Positions 26,040-35,494 of a DNA stretch of 64,000 nucleotides are shown piece by piece. Under the pieces are notes generated by a model. The model saw only the letters and a list, made by a program, of their open reading frames with translations. It had not been told where the DNA came from and made no database searches. Position numbers and translations under genes: made by a program. The stretch's first letter is position 1. Every line of letters begins with the position of its first letter. Origin of the DNA: Bacillus gobiensis (GTDB lineage Bacteria; Bacillota; Bacilli; Bacillales; Bacillaceae); the NCBI RefSeq assembly GCF_001278705.1, contig NZ_CP012600.1, positions 3,039,917 to 3,103,916 on the forward strand, in the 5' to 3' direction.

Positions 26040-26191
26040 TTATTCACAAACTATCCCAAGGATAAACACATATTATCCACAATAGATATCCACATATACA
26101 CAATGATAGTCCACATTTTGTAGAAGAACACGTATTCCCTACCATATCTGCCCACAGAATTATTTACTTATCCACGTTTTTTTGTGGATAA
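26040..26191. promoter_or_regulatory. DnaA-box cluster upstream of vpr
   Basis: Perfect DnaA boxes TTATCCACA lie at 26073-26081 (+) and 26183-26191 (-). One-mismatch boxes are at 26040-26048 (TTATTCACA), 26086-26094 (ATATCCACA) and 26168-26176 (TTATCCACG), and a two-mismatch box is at 26107-26115. The last two strong boxes face each other. In B. subtilis the ywcI-vpr intergenic region is one of the chromosomal DnaA-binding clusters, so the site appears conserved. No origin unwinding element or dnaA gene is near. Confidence 0.85.
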
Positions 26192-26400
26192 AATAAATTT
26201 CCCATGACTTTCGTTTGAATTAAAAGGAAATATTTCGTGAGTTTATTGAAAACAGGATATAAGACCTATCCAAATTAAGTCTAATGGCACAAGGAATAAA
26301 GTCTCTTAAACTTGAAACCTACTAAAGTTAACTACTTTTACAGATGCTGTTAAATCATATGACAAGGGAACCAGCATCATTATAACGAGGAGGAGCACTA

Positions 26401-28833
26401 TTGAAAAAAAGTTTAATCAAGTATTCTACATTTTTTATTGCACTCGTTTTTGTATTGTCCACATTTATACCGGGTGTGCAGGCTCTATCCGTTTCTGCTC
26501 AGGCATCCACCGAACTAAACAAAGCTAAAATTTTCGGGGAGATTGATACAACTTCCGATAAACAAACTACGGTTATGGTAGAACTGAAAGAAAAATCGAT
26601 GGTTGAAGCCAAAAAAACGGGCAAGAAACAAACAAAAGCTACATTAAAGGCAGCAAGAGATACCGCGAAAAACAAAGCAGCGAAATCCGTTAGAAACGGA
26701 AAAGTAAATCGTGAATATGAGCATGTTTTTTCCGGTTTCTCCATGAAGCTTCCGGCAAGCGAAGTACCAAAGCTGCTTGCAATAGAGGAAATTAAAGCTG
26801 TCTATCCGAACGTAGAATATACAACTGACGACATAAAGGGCGGTGATGTTGCCGTTCCGCAAGATGCGGTCAGTCCGCAAATGGATAAAAGCGCCCCATA
26901 CATAGGTGCAGATAAAGCCTGGGAGTCGGGCTATACAGGAAAAGGCGTGACGGTTGCTGTTATTGACACAGGTGTTGATTACACACATCCGGACTTAAAA
27001 AACAACTTTGGAGCTTACAAAGGCTATGATTTTGTCGATAACGATTACTCTCCGCAAGAAACACCAGTGGGAGACCCTCGCGGTGAAGCAACCCAGCATG
27101 GTTCTCACGTAGCTGGAACGGTAGCAGCGAACGGTACGATTAAAGGAGTGGCGCCAGATGCTTCACTTCTTGCTTATCGCGTATTGGGTCCTGGAGGCTC
27201 TGGTTCGACAGAGGATGTTGTCGCGGGAATTGAACGTGCTGTCTTGGATGGTGCAGATGTAATGAATCTATCATTGGGCAACTCATTGAATAATCCAGAT
27301 TGGGCGACAAGTATAGCACTTGACTGGGCAATGTCTGAAGGCGTGGCAGCCGTAACCTCAAACGGTAACAGCGGTCCTGATAACTGGACAGTCGGTTCGC
27401 CAGGAACTTCAAGAGAAGCTATTTCAGTCGGAGCCACTCAGCTCCCCTTTACAGAATATAGTGTAAACTTTGCCCCGTACGCATCCGCCAAGGTTATGGG
27501 GTATAACAACGAAGATGATATTGGGACTTTGAACAATAAAGATGTCGAGCTTGTTTTCGCTGGAATCGGTGATAAAAGCGATTTTGAAGGCTTAGACGTG
27601 GAAGGAAAAGTTGCTGTAGTACAAAGAGGCGTTTTGCCATTTGTCGATAAATCCGATAATGCAAAAGCAGCAGGAGCTATAGGTGTTGTTGTCTATAACA
27701 ACGTACCCGGTGAAATAGCGCCGAACGTTCCGGGCATATCACTTCCTACGATCAAATTATCCAAGGAAGATGGCGAAGCTCTTGTAAGTGATATGAACAA
27801 TGGCAATACATCTGCTAATTTTTCCTTCGCAGTGGAAAGGGAGGTTGGCGAATTAATGGCTGATTTCTCTTCTCGCGGTCCGGTAATTGATAGCTGGATG
27901 ATTAAGCCTGATATCTCAGCTCCAGGAGTTAATATCGTTAGTACGGTGCCGACTCATGACCCAGCCAATCCATATGGATATGCTTCCATGCAAGGAACAA
28001 GCATGGCGTCGCCTCACGTGGCAGGAGCAGTGGCCTTGCTTAAAGAGGCAAAGCCAGAATGGACAGTCGACAAGCTGAAAGCGACTCTTATGAATACTGC
28101 TGATAAGTTAACGGACCCGGACGGCAATATCTATCCTCATAATACACAAGGAACAGGCAGTGTACGAATTGTCGATGCAATAAATACCGAAACCATCGTG
28201 TCGCCGGCCACCTATTCATTCGGCACTTACATGAAGGATAAAGGAAAACAAACGAAGAGGCATTCATTTACGATTGAAAACCTTTCAAATATCAGAAAAG
28301 CTTACACAATGGAATATACATTTGAAGGGGAAGGAGCAAATGGAATCAAAATCAAAGGAACGACGGATCGTGTCGTTGTCCCCGCAAATAAAAAAGGCAA
28401 GGCTCATATGAGCGTCCAAGTGAATGCCAAGAAGGCAAAAGCGGGAACATATGAAGGGAATATACTAGTACGTGAAGGCGGAAAAATTGTTGTAGAAGTT
28501 CCGACCTTGCTTATCGTAAAAGAACCGGACTATCCTCGAGTCACATCTGTTGAAGTACTGCCTGGCGTCACAGAAGGCTCCTACGCAATCGAAGCCTATT
28601 ATCCTGGCGGAGCTGAGGAAACAGCATTCCTGGTGTATGACGCGGAGCTTAATTTCATTGGAGAAGCCGGGACATACAAGAAAGTCGGCAAAGGCTACCA
28701 GACCTTTAACTGGGATGGAAAAGTGAATGGCACAGACGACCTTGCGCCAGGCGAATATTATCTTCTTGCGTATGCGATAAAAGCAGGAAAATCAAGTCAG
28801 GTTTTGACCGAAGAACCTTTTATCGTCGAATAA
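26401..28833 (+). CDS. vpr: Extracellular subtilisin-like serine protease Vpr
   Basis: This 810-residue secreted S8 peptidase is typical of Vpr. A TTG start with GAGGAGG leads into a signal peptide (residues 1-36, cleavage after AQA). An I9 inhibitor/propeptide spans roughly 50-140. The catalytic triad is Asp189 (VAVIDTGVD), His233 (QHGSHVAGT) and Ser534 (GTSMASPHVAG). A PA domain is inserted between His and Ser (about 365-475). The C-terminal region has Fn3-like and FlgD-like beta segments that may be trimmed in maturation. It degrades extracellular protein in stationary phase. A DnaA-box cluster sits upstream and a strong terminator follows. Confidence 0.96.
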   Translation: MKKSLIKYSTFFIALVFVLSTFIPGVQALSVSAQASTELNKAKIFGEIDTTSDKQTTVMVELKEKSMVEAKKTGKKQTKATLKAARDTAKNKAAKSVRNGKVNREYEHVFSGFSMKLPASEVPKLLAIEEIKAVYPNVEYTTDDIKGGDVAVPQDAVSPQMDKSAPYIGADKAWESGYTGKGVTVAVIDTGVDYTHPDLKNNFGAYKGYDFVDNDYSPQETPVGDPRGEATQHGSHVAGTVAANGTIKGVAPDASLLAYRVLGPGGSGSTEDVVAGIERAVLDGADVMNLSLGNSLNNPDWATSIALDWAMSEGVAAVTSNGNSGPDNWTVGSPGTSREAISVGATQLPFTEYSVNFAPYASAKVMGYNNEDDIGTLNNKDVELVFAGIGDKSDFEGLDVEGKVAVVQRGVLPFVDKSDNAKAAGAIGVVVYNNVPGEIAPNVPGISLPTIKLSKEDGEALVSDMNNGNTSANFSFAVEREVGELMADFSSRGPVIDSWMIKPDISAPGVNIVSTVPTHDPANPYGYASMQGTSMASPHVAGAVALLKEAKPEWTVDKLKATLMNTADKLTDPDGNIYPHNTQGTGSVRIVDAINTETIVSPATYSFGTYMKDKGKQTKRHSFTIENLSNIRKAYTMEYTFEGEGANGIKIKGTTDRVVVPANKKGKAHMSVQVNAKKAKAGTYEGNILVREGGKIVVEVPTLLIVKEPDYPRVTSVEVLPGVTEGSYAIEAYYPGGAEETAFLVYDAELNFIGEAGTYKKVGKGYQTFNWDGKVNGTDDLAPGEYYLLAYAIKAGKSSQVLTEEPFIVE

Positions 28834-28837
28834 TGAC

Positions 28838-28872
28838 AAGCCTTGTTGAGAACCACTCAACAAGGCTTTTTT
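28838..28872 (+). terminator. Terminator of vpr
   Basis: AAGCCTTGTTGAG and CTCAACAAGGCTT arms with a four-base loop are followed by TTTTT, right after the stop codon. Confidence 0.92.
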
Positions 28873-28932
28873 ATGCTAAACTAAAAAAACAAAAAGCTAC
28901 ATATCACTTGAAAGCCGGGGGACTTTACTGCC

Positions 28933-29181
28933 ATGTTCTCATTTATTTTCCTGTTCATTTTTGCCATCTTTGTTATCTGCTTTTTCCTTCTCTCGCTAGT
29001 TTTTTTCGCTGTCCATTCCAGTCACGGAAAAAAGCAGCCTTTTAAAAAGGCCGCAGAGGACGTCGTTGACACACTCATTATTATGCCTCTAAGTTGGATT
29101 GTTTCTGCTCTGTATGTCGGAGGACTATTGGTTCTGTTCGTTTTACGCTTCATTCTTAAAATATTCAATATCAGGCTTTAA
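28933..29181 (+). CDS. Small two-helix membrane protein of unknown function
   Basis: This 82-residue protein has a strongly hydrophobic N-terminal segment (residues 2-28), a short charged linker HSSHGKKQPFKKAAED, and a second hydrophobic region (47-75). A GGGGGACT RBS lies about ten bases before the ATG. I do not recognise a family. Its stop codon overlaps that of the convergent ywcH gene by four bases, leaving no room for a terminator. Confidence 0.6.
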   Translation: MFSFIFLFIFAIFVICFFLLSLVFFAVHSSHGKKQPFKKAAEDVVDTLIIMPLSWIVSALYVGGLLVLFVLRFILKIFNIRL

Positions 29182-30176
29182 TTCAATATTACATCTGCCA
29201 GAAGCCTGTATGAATTCAGTTTGTCCTGAAAATTATGGGTAATCGTAACAATCATCAGCTCATCCGTTTCGTATGCATTAGCAATCGCATGCAGCTGCTT
29301 TTTCACACTCTGCGGATCACCGACAACCATTCGTTTGCGATTTTCTTCTACCCTTGCTTTTTCAAATTGAGAGTACGAATAAGAAATCGCTGTTTTAAGG
29401 GAAGGGAATCCATTTCTAAGCATCCCCTGCTCATTGGCAAGCAGTGCAAAATCAAGACAGACTGCAAGATTCTCTGCTTCTTTCTCAGTTTCAGCACATA
29501 ATACAAATACGGCTACCGCCGCCTTCGCTTTTTGTCCTGCGACAGTGGATGTAAATTTCTTTTTGTAGCTCCTGACAGCCTCCTCACCGCCTTCTCCATT
29601 GATAAAAAGGGCAAATGTGTAGGAGGCTCCCAGCCGGGCTGCCGTTTGTGCGCTTTTGCCAGATGAACCGAGCATCCAAAGCTCAGGGGCTGATTGAATA
29701 TGAGGAGCCGCTGTAAGGTTGGGATAGCGATGATTCTCATCAGCCAAATCATATAGATACGCTACTAAATCATCTAATTGCTCGGGGTCAATATCAACAC
29801 GGCGCCTTTTTGACTCCTGGAGAGCCATTGATGATATCGGCATTCCTCCTGGAGCGCGCCCGATCCCAAGATCAATTCGTCCGGGAAACAAGCCTTCCAG
29901 CACGCGAAAATTTTCAGCTACCTTGTACGGGCTGTAATGCTGAAGCATCACGCCTCCTGAACCAACTCGAATTGTTTTTGTTTGCGCTGCGATTGCACCT
30001 ACCAGTACTTCCGGACTTGATCCTGCCAGGCTTTTTGAAAAATGGTGCTCCGAAACCCAAAACCTTTCGTATCCAAGAGCTTCTGCATATTTAGCAAGTT
30101 CTATCGTTTGCTTAAGTGCAGCTTCCGCACTGCTGCCTTCGGATATTGGTGATTGATCAAGTATACTGAGCTTCAT
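29178..30176 (-). CDS. ywcH: Luciferase-like monooxygenase YwcH
   Basis: This 332-residue flavin-dependent oxidoreductase of the bacterial luciferase (LLM) superfamily begins KLSILDQSPISEG. It contains YERFWVSEHHFSKSLAGSSPEV near residue 37, RVGSGGVMLQHYSPYKVAE near 71 and a GRIDLGIGRAPGG segment. The 'class flavin-dependent oxidoreductase, MsnO8/YwcH' pattern is clear, but the natural substrate is unknown. In B. subtilis ywcH neighbours nfrA, a reductase that could supply reduced flavin. Here both genes are on the minus strand, separated by a small plus-strand ORF. Confidence 0.9.
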   Translation of the reverse strand: MKLSILDQSPISEGSSAEAALKQTIELAKYAEALGYERFWVSEHHFSKSLAGSSPEVLVGAIAAQTKTIRVGSGGVMLQHYSPYKVAENFRVLEGLFPGRIDLGIGRAPGGMPISSMALQESKRRRVDIDPEQLDDLVAYLYDLADENHRYPNLTAAPHIQSAPELWMLGSSGKSAQTAARLGASYTFALFINGEGGEEAVRSYKKKFTSTVAGQKAKAAVAVFVLCAETEKEAENLAVCLDFALLANEQGMLRNGFPSLKTAISYSYSQFEKARVEENRKRMVVGDPQSVKKQLHAIANAYETDELMIVTITHNFQDKLNSYRLLADVILN

Positions 30177-30229
30177 ACCGATTCCCTCCGTATATTGTTA
30201 TGACTTTTTAAATAAAGGAGGCTTTGAAA

Positions 30230-30370
30230 ATGGACAAGTTGGACACTAAAAAATCTGCAAAAGAAGCAGAAAGCGGCAGTTTTGCAAAGGGCTGTCTCTT
30301 CGGCTCCTTCATTTGCCTGCCCATTTGGTTGGTTGTTTATATATTTTTTAAGAAGTTGTTCTCCCACTAA
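30230..30370 (+). CDS. Small membrane protein, 46 residues
   Basis: From ATG 30230 with a perfect AAAGGAGG, 46 codons encode a charged N-terminus (MDKLDTKKSAKEAESGSF), then a single membrane segment with two cysteines (GCLFGSFICLPIWLVVYIFF) and a basic end. It is divergent from ywcH and convergent with nfrA. Its TAA (30368-30370) directly abuts the nfrA stop (30371-30373). The RBS and composition argue for a real gene despite its size. I know no homologue; the reading frame is too short for routine gene calling. Confidence 0.7.
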   Translation: MDKLDTKKSAKEAESGSFAKGCLFGSFICLPIWLVVYIFFKKLFSH

Positions 30371-31114
30371 TTATCTTTTACTGAAACCTTTTTCCTCGAC
30401 AAATTCCTTCATGAAGGTTCGTTTCGTATGTCTCAACCGGTTTGTAATCTGGTCTGTCCATGTTTCAGTGCGAATTCCGTCCGTTCTCGCCCGGTAATAT
30501 GAAGAGATTGTTTCATCGTATTCGGCAAGCTTAGCAATGGCAGATTCTCCGTCATATTTGTTTTCATGGTACACACTTTGTAACGGCAGCCTCGGTTTTT
30601 TGTCTGTTTGCTGGGCTGGATGGCCAACCGCCATACCGAATAAAGGCAAAACGTATTCCGGCGTTTCTAGGATTTCGGATACTTCCTTCAAATGGTTGCG
30701 GATGCCTCCGATATAGCATATGCCAAGCCCCATTGATTCTGCAGCGATGGCTAAATTTTGTGCAGCAAGAGCCGCGTCAATAACGGCGATCATAAAGGCC
30801 TCTGTGCTCTCTATTGTCGCTTTTATATCGACTCCTTTTTCATATGCTATTTGCTCATGACGATGTAAATCAGCACAAAAGACAAAAAAGTGTCCATTTT
30901 CCGCTACATAGCTCTGATTTCCTGCATAGTCCGCAAGTTTTTCCTTTAGCTTATGGTCACTCACGCCAATAATCGAATAAGCCTGTATGTAGCTAGATGT
31001 TGACGCCGCCTGTGCAGCCTCTACAAGGAGCTTAATTTCTTCTGCCGTCAGACGTTCCTGCGTAAACGAACGAACGGAACGGTGATCTAATATTGTTTCA
31101 ATGATTTGGTTCAT
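30371..31114 (-). CDS. nfrA: NADPH-dependent nitro/flavin reductase NfrA
   Basis: This 247-residue oxygen-insensitive nitroreductase of the NfsA/FRP group binds FMN. HRSVRSFTQERL at the N-terminus, ASTSSYIQAYSIIGV near residue 37, GICYIGGIRNHL near 131 and PLFGMAVGHP near 157 are the usual FMN-contact segments. It reduces FMN, nitroaromatics and other oxidants with NADPH. In B. subtilis nfrA (ywcG) is heat- and Spx-controlled and adjoins ywcH and rodA, as here. It could provide reduced FMN for the flavin monooxygenases in this window, including SsuD at 57.7 kb; that is inference. Confidence 0.92.
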   Translation of the reverse strand: MNQIIETILDHRSVRSFTQERLTAEEIKLLVEAAQAASTSSYIQAYSIIGVSDHKLKEKLADYAGNQSYVAENGHFFVFCADLHRHEQIAYEKGVDIKATIESTEAFMIAVIDAALAAQNLAIAAESMGLGICYIGGIRNHLKEVSEILETPEYVLPLFGMAVGHPAQQTDKKPRLPLQSVYHENKYDGESAIAKLAEYDETISSYYRARTDGIRTETWTDQITNRLRHTKRTFMKEFVEEKGFSKR

Positions 31115-31228
31115 GTGTCTCCCTCCTTATCTCTTATCATATCCAATTAAGCCCACTCTCAGAAAGCGAGAAAGCTTGAAATGAGAGAGAAATTCCTAAA
31201 GACAAGGCCTCACGAGGCGCGTTACAGT

Positions 31229-31262
31229 AAAAAAGGCCGCCTCACCTATTCGTGAGACTGCC
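31229..31262 (-). terminator. Terminator of rodA
   Basis: Imperfect stem with GTCTCAC and GTGAGGC arms, followed on the minus strand by CCTTTTTT, shortly after the rodA stop codon. Confidence 0.7.
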
Positions 31263-31269
31263 CTTATCC

Positions 31270-32445
31270 TTATTTAAACATATAGCTTTGATATTTCGAC
31301 AAATGGTAGCTGGCGTTGTATACGATCGCAAATCCAATTAACACGGCAAGCACAGAGCTTCCTCCATAGCTGATAAACAAGAGGGGAATCCCGGTAATCG
31401 GCATGAGGCCAATGTTCATGCCAATGTTTTGAAACGTATGAATAACAATCAGCGCTGTATATCCAATACAAAAATAGGAAGCAAATTTATTAAACGGAAA
31501 AATTCGATCGGTCAGTACAACCAACCGGTAAATTAAGTAGAAAAAGAATATCACCAGTATGGTACAGCCTAGAAAGCCAAAGCTTTCACCAATGACAGCA
31601 AAGATGAAATCCGTTTCAGCCTCTGGTACGTGCACCTTTAGGTTACCAATGCCGTTCCCAGTCAATTCACCTGAACCAATTGCTTTTACGGCGTTTTCAC
31701 TCTGAAGCTTGGCATCCGCAGTTTGCTGATCCGGACTAATAAATGTCATTACACGATCAATCTGATATTTTTGTATATGTAATACATTCTCCGCGAAATC
31801 GGGGAAATTAACCACAATATAGAAAGAGATCGTAATGATCGTTGCAGCAGATCCTCCAATAATCGCTATTAATTTCCAATTAATTCCCGATAAAAAAATC
31901 ATCACACCCATAATAAAAACAATAACCATCGATGTTCCAAAGTCCGGCTGCTGCATGATGAGAAGAATCGGAATTCCTGCTATAGCAAAGATTTTCAAAA
32001 GAAGATAAATATCTTCTTTCAATGTACGTCTTCCTTTTGGCGATGCTTTCCCAATGACAGAGGCCATATACATAATGATCCCGATTTTCATAAACTCTGA
32101 CGGCTGTAAACTAAAACCCGGGAGAAAAAACCAGCTCTTCGCGTTATTTACCGGTTCTGCAAACCTAATACCACCAATGTAAGAAGGGCTTACAAGCAAG
32201 ATGGCACAAAGTAATGCAAACCCAATGTATACATACAAGCTCAGCTTCTCCAGCTGCTCTAAATCAAAGTAAAGAAGTCCGATAACCACTAATATTCCCA
32301 AAAGATAATAGAGCACTTGCTTTGATGCAGTGCCTCCTCCAACCGCACTATAGACAGATACTACACTTATAAGGAAAAACGCTACAATAATAAATATTAA
32401 ATCCCCTTGATAGTAGGGGCTCGTTTGCTTTTTTGTTGAACTCAT
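31270..32445 (-). CDS. rodA: RodA, SEDS peptidoglycan glycosyltransferase
   Basis: RodA is the lipid II polymerase of the elongasome in rod-shaped cells. The 391-residue protein has ten membrane helices. Family motifs are [21 protein letters not shown] near residue 102, [10 protein letters not shown] near 160 with the catalytic Asp, the extracellular loop with [10 protein letters not shown] near 255, and [15 protein letters not shown] near 275. The C-terminal [18 protein letters not shown] is diagnostic of SEDS proteins. Position matches ywcF (rodA) of B. subtilis. A terminator lies directly downstream. Confidence 0.95.
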   Translation of the reverse strand: MSSTKKQTSPYYQGDLIFIIVAFFLISVVSVYSAVGGGTASKQVLYYLLGILVVIGLLYFDLEQLEKLSLYVYIGFALLCAILLVSPSYIGGIRFAEPVNNAKSWFFLPGFSLQPSEFMKIGIIMYMASVIGKASPKGRRTLKEDIYLLLKIFAIAGIPILLIMQQPDFGTSMVIVFIMGVMIFLSGINWKLIAIIGGSAATIITISFYIVVNFPDFAENVLHIQKYQIDRVMTFISPDQQTADAKLQSENAVKAIGSGELTGNGIGNLKVHVPEAETDFIFAVIGESFGFLGCTILVIFFFYLIYRLVVLTDRIFPFNKFASYFCIGYTALIVIHTFQNIGMNIGLMPITGIPLLFISYGGSSVLAVLIGFAIVYNASYHLSKYQSYMFK

Positions 32446-32727
32446 TTTTATCCCCGCTTTACTCCTTCTTCCGAAACACTAATTTTCATTATACAGCAAC
32501 CATACCAAAGATTGAATGAGAAGCTTTTTTCCTTTTTTATTTCTTCCCTACATTTTTTCTATTCCTACAATAGGACGGACAGAACGAAAAAATGTTTCGG
32601 TGTCAAAGTGCTCATTCAAAGTTATTTTGCGACTGTGACAAATTTGTGATACGAATTTGCTTTTTCGGCAAAATATATTACAATAGAATCTGTTTTGCTG
32701 CAAGAAATAAATTAAGGAGAGTTTCTA

Positions 32728-34077
32728 TTGAATAAATCTAAAGCATCAATGGGAGATTATTTACTATTTATTATTCCCTCTTTACTAGGGATTATATTAT
32801 TTATGCTTCCTATACAAACCGCAGACGGTGTTACGATATCGATTGCCTTGCTTTCCGGCTGGCTGCAATCTCTTTTAGAAGGTTCGCTTCCGCTCATCAT
32901 GACAATTATTATTACTATTACCTTTTTTATGACGCTGATCACAAAAACTTTTCAGCCGGCTTTTATTAAGAATCGGCCATTTTTTAATCAACTTTTCAAC
33001 CCGCCGGCATTTTGGTTTGTCGTCCGCTTTTTTGGAATGGTATTTGCGATACTAACGTACTTTCAATTCGGCACAGATGTTATCTATTCAGAAGCAACAG
33101 GAGGACTTTTATTAGGTGATCTTCTGCCGGTTTTATTTTCGGTCTTTTTGTTTGCGGGGCTTTTCTTGCCGCTGCTTATGAATTTTGGGCTGCTTGAGTT
33201 ATTCGGAGCGCTGATGACCAAATTGATGCGGCCGGTATTTAAGCTTCCCGGAAGATCATCAATCGATTGTGTCGCTTCATGGATTGGCGACGGAACGATA
33301 GGTGTCCTGTTAACGAGCAAGCAATACGAGGAAGGTTTTTATACAAAGCGGGAAGCAGCAATTATCGGGACAAGCTTTTCTGTTGTCTCCATCACCTTCA
33401 GTCTCGTTATCATAAATCAGGTCGGTCTTCCTAAAATGTTTCTTCCTTTTTACTTAACCGTCCTGCTGGCTGGCGTCGTCGCTGCTATCGTTTCCCCTCG
33501 TATCCCGCCTTTGTCGCGAAAACCGGATACGTATATCAATGGCAGCAGCGACAATGATCAAGAGGTTATTCCTAAAGGATATACTCCTTTTACATGGGGA
33601 TTGTCCCTGGCTGTCGCTAAGGCAAAAACGAATACCAATGTAAGCCGCTTTTTTAGAGAAGGCGCCAAAAACGTGCTGGATATGTGGATGGGTGTCGCCC
33701 CGATCGTCATGGCGCTCGGGACAGCCGCTCTCATTGTTGCCGAGTTTACGCCAATTTTTAAATGGCTGGGAATGCCGTTTACGCCATTGCTCCAGCTCCT
33801 CCAAATCCCTGAGGCAGCTGAGGCGTCGCAAACTCTGGTAATTGGCTTTGCTGACATGTTCCTCCCGTCTGTCCTCGCGACAGGCATAGAAAGCGACATG
33901 ACGCGATTTATTATTGCGTGTGTCTCAGTAACACAATTGATTTATATGTCGGAAGTAGGCGGACTTTTGCTCGGTTCAAAAATCCCTGTTTCTTTCATCG
34001 ATTTGGTGATTATCTTTTTCGTACGTACGCTAATAACACTGCCTGTCATTACACTTGTCGCACATTTACTATTTTAA
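32728..34077 (+). CDS. YjiH-type membrane protein with nucleoside-recognition (Gate) domains
   Basis: This 449-residue membrane protein has about ten helices and two copies of the nucleoside-transporter Gate module. The first contains CVASWIGDGTIGVLLTSKQYEEGFYTKREA near residue 190 and the second LVIGFADMFLPSVLAT near 370. It matches the YjiH family, believed to be a transporter whose substrate is undefined. The start is TTG with AAGGAGAG. It is a single gene, with a TACAAT -10-like element upstream near 32680 and a terminator behind. It interrupts the rodA-ywcE order known from B. subtilis. Confidence 0.82.
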   Translation: MNKSKASMGDYLLFIIPSLLGIILFMLPIQTADGVTISIALLSGWLQSLLEGSLPLIMTIIITITFFMTLITKTFQPAFIKNRPFFNQLFNPPAFWFVVRFFGMVFAILTYFQFGTDVIYSEATGGLLLGDLLPVLFSVFLFAGLFLPLLMNFGLLELFGALMTKLMRPVFKLPGRSSIDCVASWIGDGTIGVLLTSKQYEEGFYTKREAAIIGTSFSVVSITFSLVIINQVGLPKMFLPFYLTVLLAGVVAAIVSPRIPPLSRKPDTYINGSSDNDQEVIPKGYTPFTWGLSLAVAKAKTNTNVSRFFREGAKNVLDMWMGVAPIVMALGTAALIVAEFTPIFKWLGMPFTPLLQLLQIPEAAEASQTLVIGFADMFLPSVLATGIESDMTRFIIACVSVTQLIYMSEVGGLLLGSKIPVSFIDLVIIFFVRTLITLPVITLVAHLLF

Positions 34078-34082
34078 AGCGA

Positions 34083-34118
34083 GAAAAAAGAGGGACCTGT
34101 TAACCGGTCTCTCTTTTC
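34083..34118. terminator. Bidirectional terminator YjiH/Eis-like
   Basis: AAAGAGGGACC and GGTCTCTCTTT arms form a near-perfect stem between the two convergent genes, with T-runs on both sides. Confidence 0.8.
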
Positions 34119-34124
34119 TCATTT

Positions 34125-35282
34125 TTAAAAGAAATCCTTTAATTCTGTTTTTTTCGGCTGAATCGTTTGATCGAGTCTTTCCATCTCGTGCTTGTCGCCG
34201 CTTATCTTTCCTGTTTCATATAAAAAACGAGCGGAACGTGCTCCAAGCAAAAAGGCTGTTAAAGATCCTATATCCACGGTTAGAATGCGACTATCTGCAT
34301 CATCGTTGACCAGCTTTACCCCATGCTTATCAAATGAGCATACTGCATGATTCCATTCTGCCCATTCATCATGGACCCGAATCAAAAAGGATTGATCGAT
34401 GTTATTACGAAGAGGGTAAAGCTCAAGAAATAATTTAACGTCAACGATTCTTGCCATAAAATATGGATGGAGCTCTTGTTTGATTCTTGGATTATCCAAT
34501 CGATAATCTAAGTCCTCCGTCTCACTGACAGTCATTGAGACCTCATCCAGCATGGAATCATGCTGGCAAATAAAATTCCATAACCCGGCCTGCGCTTCTC
34601 TGTTCAAGTAAACATACTCTGTAACCGTCATTTTTTTCTTTTCAACATCGTAAATCAGATAGCCGAGAGGTTCGTTCTCCTCAGAATAATAAACCGCATT
34701 AAAATAACCTTTTAGCACGGTTTCCTTCCAATAATCGCTGCTCCGGCTGATAAGCCCGTTTGCCGATTTCTTATATGTATCATAAATCGTCCCGCACACC
34801 TTCGTAGCTTGTGTTTCATCCAGCCTATTCACATACCCTCCTGCAGGTTTTATTGCTTTAAGATGCTCTGATTGTAAATGATACGATTTATTATAAAATG
34901 CAACTTCCCAGCCGTACTTTCGATAGAATGAAATTTTGAAAGGATGCAAAAAGCTGATGGCTTGCTGATTTTCTCTCATTGTTTTTAAGGAATGGAGCAA
35001 AAGCTTTTTAACAGTCCCCTTCCTTCTTTCTTCAGGCCACGTCGCAACGCCGGCGATTCCGCCCATTTTCATTACCGTTTCTTCGATCATTGATTCGTGT
35101 GAAATTAGATGAAGTTTCGATAATAGCTTTCCGTTTTCAAACGATCCAAACACGTCGTGCCCGGCATATTTTCTTTTCACCTGTTCCAATCGGTCCTCTG
35201 AAACTTTATTTTGGAAGGCGTAACTAGATAGTTTAATCGCTTCCAAAATATCTTTTTCTTCTGTGAGCCTTACGATCTGCAT
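34125..35282 (-). CDS. Eis-like GNAT acetyltransferase
   Basis: This 385-residue protein has the tripartite Eis layout. An N-terminal GNAT domain (residues 1-150) contains MGGIAGVATWPEERRKGTVKKLL, the acetyl-CoA binding loop. It is followed by a second, degenerate GNAT-like domain and a C-terminal SCP2-like domain ending DFF, the C-terminal carboxylate acting as general base in Eis. Eis enzymes acetylate amines, including aminoglycosides and lysines. The natural acceptor here is unknown. The gene is single, between two terminators. Confidence 0.83.
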   Translation of the reverse strand: MQIVRLTEEKDILEAIKLSSYAFQNKVSEDRLEQVKRKYAGHDVFGSFENGKLLSKLHLISHESMIEETVMKMGGIAGVATWPEERRKGTVKKLLLHSLKTMRENQQAISFLHPFKISFYRKYGWEVAFYNKSYHLQSEHLKAIKPAGGYVNRLDETQATKVCGTIYDTYKKSANGLISRSSDYWKETVLKGYFNAVYYSEENEPLGYLIYDVEKKKMTVTEYVYLNREAQAGLWNFICQHDSMLDEVSMTVSETEDLDYRLDNPRIKQELHPYFMARIVDVKLFLELYPLRNNIDQSFLIRVHDEWAEWNHAVCSFDKHGVKLVNDDADSRILTVDIGSLTAFLLGARSARFLYETGKISGDKHEMERLDQTIQPKKTELKDFF

Positions 35283-35387
35283 ATACTTCCTCCTATATCT
35301 TCACTTTTTCACTTTCTTGACAAAAAAATGAGAAAAACGTCTGAATATTAATTGCTTTCTTAGTGTATCATTTTTTCTATTTTGTGG

Positions 35388-35422
35388 TATAATATCTGTA
35401 ACAAAACGTTCACAAAACGTTG
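35388..35422 (+). promoter_or_regulatory. ywcE promoter and tandem 11-bp repeat
   Basis: TGGTATAAT ending at 35393 is an extended -10 element. Transcription would start near 35400, exactly where two direct repeats ACAAAACGTTC/ACAAAACGTTG (35401-35411 and 35412-35422) begin. The repeats look like adjacent binding sites for a regulator. Confidence 0.5.
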
Positions 35423-35458
35423 CTTTTTTCGACATAATTTCATTTTTGAAAACAATTT

Positions 35459-35472
35459 TGGTAGCGCTATCA
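35459..35472 (+). promoter_or_regulatory. cre-like palindrome in the ywcE leader
   Basis: TGGTAGCGCTATCA matches the relaxed cre consensus TGWAARCGYTWWCA at 12 of 14 positions and lies between the predicted start site and the RBS, where a bound CcpA-type repressor would block elongation. Confidence 0.35.
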
Positions 35473-35494
35473 TTTCTTGAAAGGAGTGATCTAA

